Assembly: GCA_031412355.1 (NCBI GenBank)
Contig: JANOCR010000254.1
Span: 1-22,623 of the forward strand
Source: JAENVT01 sp031412355
GTDB lineage: Bacteria; Actinomycetota; Acidimicrobiia; Acidimicrobiales; Ilumatobacteraceae
Length of the DNA stretch: 22,623 bases
Reading direction: 5' to 3'
In this document: positions 8,345 to 15,785 of the stretch, piece by piece
Layout of the letters: each line of letters begins with the position of its first letter
Position numbering within the stretch: the first letter of the stretch is position 1
Notes under the pieces: generated by a model
Seen by the model: the letters and a program-made list of their open reading frames with translations, nothing else
Database searches by the model: none
What the model was told of the DNA's origin: nothing
Translations under genes and position numbers: made by a program

Positions 8345-9232
8345 GTGGCTATCCGGCAATGTTTCCTCAAGACGCTCGCGCTGCGTGCCGATGCAACATT
8401 CGTGGCGGACGCGAATCTCTTTCCCGACGAGGCTGGATTCACACCTCGACCAGCGTGGCAGGTGATCGAAGCTGCGCGTCGTCGGTACCTGACCGGTGAG
8501 CTCACGCTGACGACCAGCCCGACCACGAAGATCTTCCTGCGTGACGGTCAGGTCTACTTCGCCGAGCGGAGTTCCGACGGAGCCCTGCCGATTCGGCTCA
8601 TGATGGAAGGCGTCATCACCCGCGATCAGATGCAACGCGGCACCGTGATCGTCAATGGCGTCGAGCACGTCGGCCGCATGTTCGAAGCTGATCCGACGAT
8701 AGATCGACCGTCGGTCGAGCTGTGCACCGAGCTGTTCACCGACGACGTTATGGTCACCGTGGCCAACACCGTTGTCGATGGATACGAGCTGGCGCTGTAT
8801 CGGCGACACCCCAGCGGGATCGACCGTTGGTACCCGCACAGTGTGCCTGTGGCCAGCCGCCAGAGCGTCGCTGCCCCGGCGACTGCTTCGACGCCAGTCA
8901 AGACGCAGGTGAAGCCCGAGCCGAAGCCCGAGGTGAAGACCGAGGTGAAGACCGAGGTGAAGACCGAACCGAAGAACAGACTCAACGCACCACCCATCAC
9001 GCAGGCCGTGCCGGTGACCGCGTCGGTCGGTTCAACTCCGCCGCCCCCACCGCCGACCTCGCAGGTGCCGGTGACCACGGCCCAGGTGAAGCAGATGCCA
9101 GCGCCGACCGCGCAGATCCCGGTGACCGCTCCGCCCGCATCCGCCTCGTCCGAGATCGATGCGACGGTGATCGCCGACGAGGTGGCAGAAGCAATCAAGC
9201 GTGCATTCGCTGGGATGGGTGCGGGTTTCTAG
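8345..9232 (+). CDS. PATAN/DUF4388-like domain protein with Pro-rich tail
   Basis: This protein is about 295 residues if it starts at GTG 8345. Other GTG starts at 8318 and 8402 are possible, and no ribosome binding site decides between them. Residues 38-140 (ARRRYLTGELTL, KIFLRDGQVYFAE, ITRDQMQRGTVIV) resemble PATAN/DUF4388 domains found in gliding, pilus and response-regulator proteins; this is a weak by-eye match. The tail holds a charged PEPK/VKTE repeat (189-210), three (V/I)PVT units (222-261), six prolines (232-237) and a final amphipathic helix (269-290). It has no signal peptide, so it is probably cytosolic. Its stop shares a CTAG with the tadA stop. The helix motif recurs in the coiled-coil protein beside pilB. 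Confidence 0.7.
   Translation: MAIRQCFLKTLALRADATFVADANLFPDEAGFTPRPAWQVIEAARRRYLTGELTLTTSPTTKIFLRDGQVYFAERSSDGALPIRLMMEGVITRDQMQRGTVIVNGVEHVGRMFEADPTIDRPSVELCTELFTDDVMVTVANTVVDGYELALYRRHPSGIDRWYPHSVPVASRQSVAAPATASTPVKTQVKPEPKPEVKTEVKTEVKTEPKNRLNAPPITQAVPVTASVGSTPPPPPPTSQVPVTTAQVKQMPAPTAQIPVTAPPASASSEIDATVIADEVAEAIKRAFAGMGAGF
8909..8974 (+). repeat. Coding tandem repeat (PEPK/VKTE)
   Basis: A 12-base unit, GTGAAGACCGAG, occurs nearly three times in a row. It is flanked by diverged units with CCCGAG in place of ACCGAG. It encodes an alternating Lys/Glu linker in the PATAN-like protein. Unit gain or loss would keep the frame and change only the linker length. Confidence 0.75.
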
Positions 9233-9702
9233 TCCTGCCCCTGCGTTCGGCGTTCGGCGAAGAACGCTCGAAGTAGTGCACCGGCCTGGTCGGCACACAG
9301 ACCGGCCGTCACCGGAGGTCGGTGATTCAGACGCGGGTCGCTGCACACGTCGTACAAGCTGCCCACCGCGCCTGCCTTCGGGTCGGTTGCCGCGTAGACG
9401 ACCCTGCCGATGCGAGCGTTGACCAGTGCGCCTGCGCACATCACGCATGGTTCCAGGGTGACGTACAGCGTGCACTCGAGCAGACGCCAGTGTCCGACGA
9501 CTTCAGCAGCGTCGCGGATCGCCAGGACCTCCGCATGAGCCGTGGGGTCGCCTGACAACTCGCGCTCGTTGTGCCTGGCGGCGATCACCTGACGGTCGCG
9601 AACCACGACTGCTCCGATCGGCACATCGCCGTGCGCGATGGCGGCAGCCGCCTGGTCGAGCGCCAGTCGCATCGCGTCGTCGTCGGTCAGGGGTGCCGTC
9701 AC
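9229..9702 (-). CDS. tadA: tRNA-specific adenosine deaminase
   Basis: TadA converts adenosine 34 of tRNA-Arg(ACG) to inosine. The protein is 157 residues if it starts at GTG 9702, or 147 from ATG 9672. GTG is preferred because it keeps the segment before MRLALDQA that TadA proteins usually have. Zinc and catalytic motifs are clear: THAEV (zinc His and catalytic Glu) and LEPCVMCAGAL (the PCxxC pair), followed by ARIGRVVYA. The frame stays open upstream through tRNA-Ser(GGA), but that part is not protein-coding. The start lies two bases after the mature tRNA end, so the two are probably co-transcribed. The stop codon sits in a CTAG shared with the convergent PATAN-like gene. Confidence 0.93.
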   Translation of the reverse strand: MTAPLTDDDAMRLALDQAAAAIAHGDVPIGAVVVRDRQVIAARHNERELSGDPTAHAEVLAIRDAAEVVGHWRLLECTLYVTLEPCVMCAGALVNARIGRVVYAATDPKAGAVGSLYDVCSDPRLNHRPPVTAGLCADQAGALLRAFFAERRTQGQD

Positions 9703-9704
9703 AG

Positions 9705-9789
9705 CGGAGGGGGTGGGATTCGAACCCACGGAGGGTTGCCCCTCACACGCTTTCCAAGCGTGCCGATTCGGCCGCTCTCGCACCCCTCC
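9705..9789 (-). tRNA. tRNA-Ser (anticodon GGA)
   Basis: This is an 85-base class II tRNA. The acceptor GGAGGGG pairs with CCCCTCC, and the discriminator is G. The anticodon stem CACGC/GCGTG encloses TTGGAAA, so the anticodon GGA (9755-9753) reads UCC and UCU. The T arm GTGGG-TTCGAAT-CCCAC is the same as in the other serine tRNA. CCA is not encoded (CTG follows), unlike in the CGA tRNA. tadA starts immediately downstream. Confidence 0.95.
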
Positions 9790-9860
9790 CGGGGAGCGCA
9801 AGGGTAGCGGTCACGCTAGGATTGCACCACCGAACTTTGAGGGTGGCGAACTTGTCGCCC

Positions 9861-9884
9861 GCCGAGTGAGGTGCCGAGTGAGGT
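9861..9884 (+). repeat. Two tandem 12-bp copies at the 5' edge of the SRP RNA gene
   Basis: GCCGAGTGAGGT occurs twice head to tail (9861-9872 and 9873-9884). The second copy runs into the first base-paired positions of the SRP RNA terminal helix. Confidence 0.8.
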
Positions 9885-9992
9885 GACGGTCGGGCCCTGT
9901 GCGACGGGCGTCCGGGAATCAGGTCAGGACCGGGAGGTAGCAGCCTTCAACGGTAACGCTTGTGTGCTGCAGGCAGCCTGGCCGTCACCTCA
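9879..9992 (+). ncRNA. ffs: Signal recognition particle RNA (4.5S, small bacterial type)
   Basis: The conserved SRP apical domain is plain. AGGTCAGG (9921-9928) is followed by ACC-GGGA-GGT, a GNRA tetraloop on a stem, and then AGCAGCC (9939-9945). These form the Ffh-binding asymmetric and symmetric loops. The ends close in a long helix: GTGACGG (9883-9889) pairs with CCGTCAC (9982-9988), the next six positions inward pair with two G-U wobbles, and four more pairs extend outward to 9879/9992. The paired span is 114 bases. The RNA works with Ffh and FtsY in co-translational membrane targeting. Exact ends are inferred from pairing. It is convergent with the exonuclease gene, and the often linked dnaX is not present. 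Confidence 0.87.
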
Positions 9993-10022
9993 GTCGGCCA
10001 AAACCTCAGCCGGCCAAAACCT
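9991..10022 (+). repeat. Two tandem 16-bp copies at the 3' edge of the SRP RNA gene
   Basis: CAGTCGGCCAAAACCT (9991-10006) is followed directly by CAGCCGGCCAAAACCT (10007-10022), one mismatch apart. The second copy reaches the first base of the exonuclease stop codon (10022-10024, minus strand). Only weak 4-5 bp GC hairpins can form here, so a terminator role for ffs is possible but unproven. Confidence 0.75.
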
Positions 10023-10906
10023 CATTCAGCCGGTGCGGTTCGCGCCGCCAGGCGCTGCGCCCGCTCGACCAGGTGCGGCGCGCCGATGCGTTCGGCGATT
10101 TCCGCAAAGCCGTCGGTGGGGCCGGTCCAGTGCCAGTCGTCGACCCGACCGACGGCGACGTCGGTCTCGATGGTGGCGATCCGGCGGAACAGCAGGGCGA
10201 GCTCGAAATCATCGCGGAGCGTGACCGCCAGCCTCGCCGCGCCGCGCAGTGCAGGCAGTCCCCAGTCGCCCGACGACGGTGGAATCTCGGTGATCGAGCC
10301 GAACTTTGCCAGCACGGTGGCAGCGCTTTTCGCACCCCAACCGGCGATTCCCGGATAGCCGTCGGCGGTGTCACCGACCAGCGCCAAATAGTCTGCGATC
10401 GACTGAGGGCCGACGCCGAACTTCAGCGTCACAGCGTCCTCGTCGACGAACTCGCCCTTGCGTCGGTCGTACTGCACGATCCGGGTTCCGCGCACGCATT
10501 GGCCGAGGTCTTTGTCGGGCGTGACGATGACCACTTGCGTGACCCGCGGGTCGGCGTCGGCGACCGCTGCGGCAGCTCCCAACGCATCATCAGCCTCGTA
10601 CTCGACCATCGCCCACGTCGTGAATCCGGCGCTGACCAGGGCCTCTTCCATGACTGGGATCTGACGTAGCAGCACCGGGTCCATGCCCGCGCTGGTCTTG
10701 TAGCCGGGCCACATGTCGTTGCGGAAGCTCTCGATCACGTGGTCGCTGGCGACGCCGAGATGCGTGGCGCCTTCACTGACCATCTGCAAGGTCGAGGCGA
10801 CCACGCCCGCAGTCGCGGCGTATGGCCCGGCATCGGTGTGTCGGGCGGCCTGGCCGAAATGCTGGCGGAACAACTCATAGGTTCCGTCGATCAAATGGAC
10901 GCGCAC
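10022..10906 (-). CDS. 5'-3' exonuclease (PolA N-terminal/FEN type)
   Basis: This 294-residue stand-alone protein resembles the 5'-nuclease domain of DNA polymerase I. Metal-binding and substrate residues visible are D7 (LIDGTY), the FRNDMWPGYK arch segment (61-70), EADD (104-107), TPDKDL (129-134) and GDTADGYPG (178-186). The helix-three-turn-helix DNA-binding motif follows (GIAGWGAKSAATVLAKFG, 186-203). The usual GDxSDN reads GDTADG here. It would act on flaps or RNA-DNA primers; the exact role is not fixed by sequence. The start is GTG, with TACGGT six bases before it, consistent with a leaderless transcript. It is divergent from the coiled-coil gene across 62 bases. Confidence 0.9.
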   Translation of the reverse strand: MRVHLIDGTYELFRQHFGQAARHTDAGPYAATAGVVASTLQMVSEGATHLGVASDHVIESFRNDMWPGYKTSAGMDPVLLRQIPVMEEALVSAGFTTWAMVEYEADDALGAAAAVADADPRVTQVVIVTPDKDLGQCVRGTRIVQYDRRKGEFVDEDAVTLKFGVGPQSIADYLALVGDTADGYPGIAGWGAKSAATVLAKFGSITEIPPSSGDWGLPALRGAARLAVTLRDDFELALLFRRIATIETDVAVGRVDDWHWTGPTDGFAEIAERIGAPHLVERAQRLAARTAPAE

Positions 10907-10918
10907 GAAGCCACCGTA
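10907..10918 (-). promoter_or_regulatory. Predicted -10 box for a leaderless exonuclease transcript
   Basis: TACGGT (10918-10913, minus strand) is followed by six bases and the GTG start. No clear -35 is seen. The spacing is the same as at the ABC exporter and ccr genes. Confidence 0.4.
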
Positions 10919-10968
10919 GTCGGCAAAGATCTCTCAAGATTGGGGCAAGTTCGACCGATGCATTGTCC

Positions 10969-12270
10969 GTGGCGAACGAACTTCCGACGACTCCGGCATG
11001 GGTGCCGGCGGCACCCACTGAACCCCCGCCGCCCGTGCACGCGGCGGCGGCTCCCTCGTCGACCGAAATCATCGCAGCGACCATCGCCGGCGCTGTCGAG
11101 CGTCAACTCACGCAGTACGTGTCGACGATGTCGCAGCAGGTCGAAGCAACCCGTCAAGCGGCGGAGACAGCGCGCCAAGATATGCGTGCCGAGTTCGCCC
11201 AGCAGTTGGAGGCGCTGACCACTCGGGTCACAGCCGATCACCAGGCGAACGACCGCTACCAGTCAGCGTTGCAGGCGGCTCTGGAAGAGCGCCTCGCCGA
11301 GTTCGCCAACCATCAGCACCAGACATTGACGACCATCAACGCCAAAATGGCCAGCCTTCCTTCCATGGTGCAGGCCGAGCTGCCGGCTCAGTTCGCAGCG
11401 GTAAGCCAAGGGCTGCGCGACTACCTCGAGCACAAGACCGCGGCCGTCGAGACGCAGATCGACGATCTGCACAAGTCGAGTCGTCGATTCGACGAGCAGG
11501 CCGCCTCGATCGTCGCCTCGATCAACGAGACGGTTGCAGCCCTGTCGCGACGCATGGACGATGGTGATCTGACAGTGACACGCGCGGTCGAGCAGCGGCT
11601 CGGTGACGTGCGCGGGCTGGTCGATCAGGCCGGCGCCGACGTGGCTCGTCAACTTGCCGAGCACGGCCAGATCCTGTCGCAGCGCGTCGATGCGATCGAC
11701 ATGAAGATGGTCGATCGGGCGCTGGCGATGGAAGAGCGCATCAACGAGCACAACGGCGTGAAGATTGCGAACATCGACGCCGCGCTCGGTCGCATCGGTG
11801 CCGGTTTCGACGATGCCATGGGCGCACTGTCGAAGCGGATCGTCGATCTGGAAGCCAAACTGCTCGAAGCCGGCGACCGCATGGACGAGATGGCCAAGGA
11901 CATCGCCAAGGTCGACGAAGAGGCGATCAACGCGGTGAAGGAACAGCTTTCGAGCGCCGTCGGTGAGGCGATGCTGGTGCGCATCGAGGTCGACCGCTTC
12001 ATGGCGTCGCAGGAGGAGAAGTTCGATGCCACCGCGCTGCGGCTGTCGGAGATCGAATCTCAGCTGGCCGACACGATGGACGTCAGTGAGGCCGTGCAAC
12101 TCGAGCGTCTCGAAGAGATCGAACGGGCCTTGCTCGAACTGAATCCCAACCAGTTCGTCCGCAAGGTCGAAGCAAATGGTGGTGGCGGATTCCCGTCACC
12201 GAACACCAACACATCGCGGCCGGCGGGCAGCGAGAGCACATCATCGGAGCCCAGCTTCTCGTCGTATTGA
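10969..12270 (+). CDS. Long coiled-coil protein upstream of pilB, function unknown
   Basis: The protein is about 433 residues from GTG 10969; TTG 10963 is the alternative, and no ribosome binding site decides. The open frame continues upstream over the exonuclease gene, but that part is antisense. Residues 5-30 are Pro/Ala rich. A motif TEIIAATIAGAVERQL (32-47) leads into a nearly unbroken helical, Gln/Glu/Ala/Asp-rich coiled coil to about 395. A disordered Gly/Ser/Pro tail ends it (403-433). There is no signal peptide or membrane segment, so it is likely cytosolic. pilB starts 42 bases downstream in the same direction, suggesting a shared transcript and a pilus-related role; that role is inference. 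I do not recognise a family. Confidence 0.8.
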   Translation: MANELPTTPAWVPAAPTEPPPPVHAAAAPSSTEIIAATIAGAVERQLTQYVSTMSQQVEATRQAAETARQDMRAEFAQQLEALTTRVTADHQANDRYQSALQAALEERLAEFANHQHQTLTTINAKMASLPSMVQAELPAQFAAVSQGLRDYLEHKTAAVETQIDDLHKSSRRFDEQAASIVASINETVAALSRRMDDGDLTVTRAVEQRLGDVRGLVDQAGADVARQLAEHGQILSQRVDAIDMKMVDRALAMEERINEHNGVKIANIDAALGRIGAGFDDAMGALSKRIVDLEAKLLEAGDRMDEMAKDIAKVDEEAINAVKEQLSSAVGEAMLVRIEVDRFMASQEEKFDATALRLSEIESQLADTMDVSEAVQLERLEEIERALLELNPNQFVRKVEANGGGGFPSPNTNTSRPAGSESTSSEPSFSSY

Positions 12271-12312
12271 CGCGGAGTTGGTTGAAGCCCCCAGCGGCGG
12301 GAGACGGGCACT

Positions 12313-14085
12313 ATGGCACTGTTCCAGAAGACGAGAGACACAACCGAGACCGCGCAATCGCTGCCGCGTCCACAGTTGCCGGAACCGGTCGTGGGCGAGG
12401 CTGCAGCCGAGTGCATGCAGGTCGGCCAGTTGCTGGCCGAGCGCGAGCAACTCGCCCCCGAGAATCTGGCGATCGCGCTGTCGGCCGCCAATGGCGACCT
12501 GCTGCAGTTCGCCGACATCGTGCTGGGTCGCTTCGGTGTCGACCGCGGTGAACTGGCCAAGGCTGTCGCCGAGGTCACCCAGGTCGCCCCGCTGGATTCG
12601 AAAGCAATCGAGCTGCCCGCGAACGCCAAGGAGTTCCTGGACGAAAAGATCGTCCGAGCTCACTGTGTAATCGGCATCGCCGACGACGACGGAACCCTTG
12701 TCGTCATCGCTGCCGATCCGAGCCCGGCCCGGCGTCGTCTCGTCGAGGCAGCGGCCGGCCGCCCCGTTCGCTGGACCGTTGCCGACCCGGCAACCATACG
12801 AACGTTCATCGACCGCACCTATCGCGCCGACGACGAGATCGACAAGCTGGTCAGAACCTTTGAAGTAGGTGACGACCAGAGCAAGGTCGCCGCCGCGGCT
12901 GCCGAGGTGAACCTCGATGACCAGGCACCGATCATCCAGTTGGTCAGTCGAATCGTCAGCCAGGCGATGCGGGACCGCGCGTCCGACATCCACATCGAAC
13001 CGCTCGACGAGAAGATGCGCATCCGCTTCCGCATCGACGGTCACCTCGTCGAAGCATTCTCGCTGCCGATCAGCGCTCACGCCGCGCTCACCAGTCGCCT
13101 GAAGATCATGAGCGGCATGAACATCGTCGAGAAGCGCAAACCGCAAGACGGGCAGTTCTCGACGGTGATCGACGGCAAGGACGTCGACGTTCGCGTCGCC
13201 AGCGTCGCCACGGTGTTCGGTGAGAAAGTGGTCATGCGAATTCTCGACAAGAGCCGGTCGATGATCGGTCTGGCGGAGCTCGGCTTCCCGCGCGAGACCT
13301 ACCTCCACTACTCGAAAATGATCCACTCTCCGTTCGGGATGGTCATTTGTGCCGGCCCGACCGGCGCAGGCAAGACCACCACGCTGTATGCGTCGTTGCT
13401 CGAGGTCAACTCGACGGGTACCAATGTCACGACGGTCGAGGATCCGGTCGAGTACGTGTTTCCCGGGATCAATCAGATCCAGACCAACGAGCAGGCGGGG
13501 CTGACGTTCGCGACGGGCTTAAAAGCAATTCTTCGTCAAGATCCCGACGTCATTCTCGTGGGCGAGATCCGAGATGCCGATACAGCCCGTATCGCTGTTC
13601 AGTCTGCCCTCACTGGTCACTTAGTCCTGTCGTCACTTCACGGCACGGACTCTGTGGCCGCGCTCCATCGATTCCTCGACATGGGTATCGAGGCGTTCCT
13701 GATCGCCTCTGCCGTCGTCGGTGTCATCGGGCAGCGACTGCTGCGCCGAATCTGCGACTCGTGCAAGGAGCCCTACTCGCCGGGCGCCGACGAACTGGCT
13801 GCGTTCCGCCAGCACAGTGGCGGCAGCGACAAGTCTCAGTTCTTCCACGGAGCCGGATGCAACTACTGCGCCGGCACCGGTTACCGCGACCGCATCGGTG
13901 TGTACGAACTCCTGCGCATCACCCCGGAGCTTCGTCGCCTGATCGTCGGTTGGGCCACCACCGAAGAGCTCCGTCGTCTCGCCGTCGCCCAAGGCATGCG
14001 CACGATGTTGCGCGAAGGCATGGCCCTGGTCGAAAACGACGTCACCACCATCCCCGAAGTCATCAAGACCCTGTACGCCAGCTAG
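12313..14085 (+). CDS. pilB: Type IV pilus extension ATPase
   Basis: PilB is the hexameric cytosolic ATPase that drives pilus assembly on PilC. This copy is 590 residues, close to the usual length. It has an N-terminal MshEN/GspE-N-like domain (about 36-165), then the ASDIHIEP motif (223-230), Walker A GPTGAGKTTT (348-357), the Asp box VEDPVEY (375-381), Walker B with VGEIRD (416-421), and a His box (about 435-445). A four-Cys zinc knuckle follows (C481, C484, C516, C519). Residues typical of the c-di-GMP-binding MshEN motif are only partly kept. The ATG follows GGGAG at a suitable distance. Two TTA leucine codons (13519, 13621) lie in a stretch with many T-ending codons. The stop TAG is part of the pilC ribosome binding site. 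Confidence 0.96.
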   Translation: MALFQKTRDTTETAQSLPRPQLPEPVVGEAAAECMQVGQLLAEREQLAPENLAIALSAANGDLLQFADIVLGRFGVDRGELAKAVAEVTQVAPLDSKAIELPANAKEFLDEKIVRAHCVIGIADDDGTLVVIAADPSPARRRLVEAAAGRPVRWTVADPATIRTFIDRTYRADDEIDKLVRTFEVGDDQSKVAAAAAEVNLDDQAPIIQLVSRIVSQAMRDRASDIHIEPLDEKMRIRFRIDGHLVEAFSLPISAHAALTSRLKIMSGMNIVEKRKPQDGQFSTVIDGKDVDVRVASVATVFGEKVVMRILDKSRSMIGLAELGFPRETYLHYSKMIHSPFGMVICAGPTGAGKTTTLYASLLEVNSTGTNVTTVEDPVEYVFPGINQIQTNEQAGLTFATGLKAILRQDPDVILVGEIRDADTARIAVQSALTGHLVLSSLHGTDSVAALHRFLDMGIEAFLIASAVVGVIGQRLLRRICDSCKEPYSPGADELAAFRQHSGGSDKSQFFHGAGCNYCAGTGYRDRIGVYELLRITPELRRLIVGWATTEELRRLAVAQGMRTMLREGMALVENDVTTIPEVIKTLYAS

Positions 14086-14095
14086 GAGCCACGAC

Positions 14096-15307
14096 ATGCC
14101 AAGGTTTGCATATGCCGCCATCGATGCGGCCGGAGGTTCCGTCGAAGGCGTGACCAAAGCCGCCACCATCGGCGAGGCCCGCGCGGGTCTGCTGGATCAA
14201 AATCTGTATCCGGTCAAGATCCAGGAAAAGCGCGGTGCGCTCGACTTCGAGTTGACGAAGGAGAAGGTCAAGAAGAAGGAGCTGATGCACTTCACGCGCC
14301 AGCTCGCCGTCTTCGTCAAGGCCGGTATCCCCATCACCGAGGCGATGCAGATCATCGGTGACGAGACTCAAGACGTCGCCTTGCAACGGACCATCACCAT
14401 GATGGTGGACGATCTGCGCAACGGCGGGACGCTGTCCGACGCCGCGGGGAAGCATCCTGAGGCCTTCCCGAACTATTACATCGGCATCGTGCAATCGGCC
14501 GAGATGAGCGGCAAGCTCGACGAGACGCTGGAAAGCCTTGCCGGCTACCTGGAGCGCGAGGTCGAGACCCGGGCAAAGGTTGTCTCGGCGCTGTCGTATC
14601 CGGGTGTGGTCATGGTCATGGCCCTGTTCACCGTTGTGGTGCTCGCCGGTTACGTTCTGCCGCAGTTCAAGCCTCTCTTCGAGGAGCTCGATGCCGAGCT
14701 GCCACTGACGACGCGCTCGCTGTTGTTCGTGGCGACGTTGTTCAGCACGCTGTGGTACATCCCGTTCAGCGTTTTCTGCGCGTTTGCGGGAACGATGTAC
14801 TGGCTGTTCAAGACCGACGGCGGCCGGCCGGTGAAGGACAAGCTCGTCTTGAAGATCCCGGTCATCAAAGGCATCGTCGAATACGCCATCCTGGAGCGGT
14901 TCTGTCGCATCCTCGCGGCGATGGTCAAAGCCGGCGTACCCCTGCCGGATGGGATGAAGACCACGACCGAAGCGACGGCAAACGTTGTCTTCAGGGAGCG
15001 CTTGGAAGTTGCTCAGGTCGAGATGATGGAGGGCGCGGGTTTTTCCAAGCCACTGGCGGCCACCGAACTCTTCCCGGGCGCCGCCAAGCAGATGTTCAAG
15101 GTGGGCGAGGAGACCGGCACGCTCGACCAACAGCTCGAGGTGGCGAGTACGTACTTCGACCGTGAGCTGGAGAGCCGGATCAAGAAGTTCACGACGATGT
15201 TCGAGCCGATCATGATCATCTTCGTAGGCGTGATCGTCGGCTTCGTGGCCGTCGCGCTCGTACAGGCGATGTATGGAGTGCTGCAGGGCGCAAAGGACGC
15301 CGGATGA
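14096..15307 (+). CDS. pilC: Type IV pilus inner-membrane platform protein
   Basis: This 403-residue GspF/PilC protein has two copies of the T2SS-F domain: FTRQLAVFVKAGIPI (66-80) and RFCRILAAMVKAGVPL (268-283). Each is followed by a conserved helical bundle. Membrane helices lie at about 167-189, 208-237 and 371-395. PilC sits in the cytoplasmic membrane and passes PilB/PilT motion to pilin subunits. AGGAG overlaps the pilB stop and lies seven bases before the ATG. The stop overlaps the next start as ATGA (15304-15307), so the genes are translationally coupled. Confidence 0.95.
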   Translation: MPRFAYAAIDAAGGSVEGVTKAATIGEARAGLLDQNLYPVKIQEKRGALDFELTKEKVKKKELMHFTRQLAVFVKAGIPITEAMQIIGDETQDVALQRTITMMVDDLRNGGTLSDAAGKHPEAFPNYYIGIVQSAEMSGKLDETLESLAGYLEREVETRAKVVSALSYPGVVMVMALFTVVVLAGYVLPQFKPLFEELDAELPLTTRSLLFVATLFSTLWYIPFSVFCAFAGTMYWLFKTDGGRPVKDKLVLKIPVIKGIVEYAILERFCRILAAMVKAGVPLPDGMKTTTEATANVVFRERLEVAQVEMMEGAGFSKPLAATELFPGAAKQMFKVGEETGTLDQQLEVASTYFDRELESRIKKFTTMFEPIMIIFVGVIVGFVAVALVQAMYGVLQGAKDAG

Positions 15308-15783
15308 GATTGCGACGTCGTTCTCTTGCCGAGGGTGGTCGGCGTCCACCCGACGAGGGGTTCTCTCTCGTCGAGGTGCTCGTTGCCATCGTGTTGATCG
15401 GCACTGTCACCGTCGCGTTGCTCGTGGCGCTGCGTGTGTCGGTGAAGGCGTCGGGAACGGATCGAGATCACATCAACGCCCACGCCTGGTTGCAGGGGGC
15501 CACCGACATCCTGTACGGCTACGACCGTATCGACTGCGGCACCCAGGCGGCTCCCGATGAAGGCGGGGTACGCAGCGCGTACAACAACTACGTGCAGACC
15601 GCGCCCCGGCCGCTCAACTGGGAGGGACGGATCGAGGTGCTCAATCCCGTGCTGTTCTGGAACGGAGAGGTGTACGGAACCACTTGCTACGACGACATGG
15701 GGATCAACCTGCAGTTGATCACGATCCAGGTGTGGGGTCCGCGCGACGAGATCGTCGAATCAGTCCAGATCGTGAAGGGTTGA
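15304..15783 (+). CDS. Type IV pilus minor prepilin, PilV-like
   Basis: This 159-residue prepilin has an unusually long, Arg-rich leader of 19 residues that ends in EG. The class III signal follows as FSLVEVLVAIVLIG, with predicted PilD cleavage after G19 and the conserved Glu at mature position 5 (E24). A single hydrophobic helix (about 21-46) would hold it in the membrane and pack it into the fibre. The globular part has two cysteines (in RIDCGT and GTTCYDD) that may form a disulfide. It overlaps pilC by four bases and is followed after two bases by the next pilin. Assignment to PilV rests on size and position only. Confidence 0.85.
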   Translation: MRLRRRSLAEGGRRPPDEGFSLVEVLVAIVLIGTVTVALLVALRVSVKASGTDRDHINAHAWLQGATDILYGYDRIDCGTQAAPDEGGVRSAYNNYVQTAPRPLNWEGRIEVLNPVLFWNGEVYGTTCYDDMGINLQLITIQVWGPRDEIVESVQIVKG

Positions 15784-15785
15784 CC

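Noticed and set aside
6728..8839. 703-residue minus-strand open frame
   Set aside because: It runs through tRNA-Ser(CGA) and opposite the lipoprotein, which has a lipobox and catalytic residues.
9703..9801. Upstream extension of tadA
   Set aside because: It translates the whole of tRNA-Ser(GGA), so the start must lie after the tRNA.
9793..9878. Possible promoters for ffs (TAGGAT at 9817) and for tRNA-Ser(GGA) (TACCCT, minus strand, near 9803-9808)
   Set aside because: No -35 boxes fit, and the distance from TAGGAT to the RNA 5' end is too long. The signals are too weak to annotate.
12241..13326. 361-residue minus-strand open frame opposite pilB
   Set aside because: It is a shadow of pilB and has no recognisable motif or start signal.
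14063..15349. 428-residue minus-strand open frame opposite pilC
   Set aside because: The product is rich in His, Asp and Arg with no family motif, while the plus strand encodes an intact pilC.
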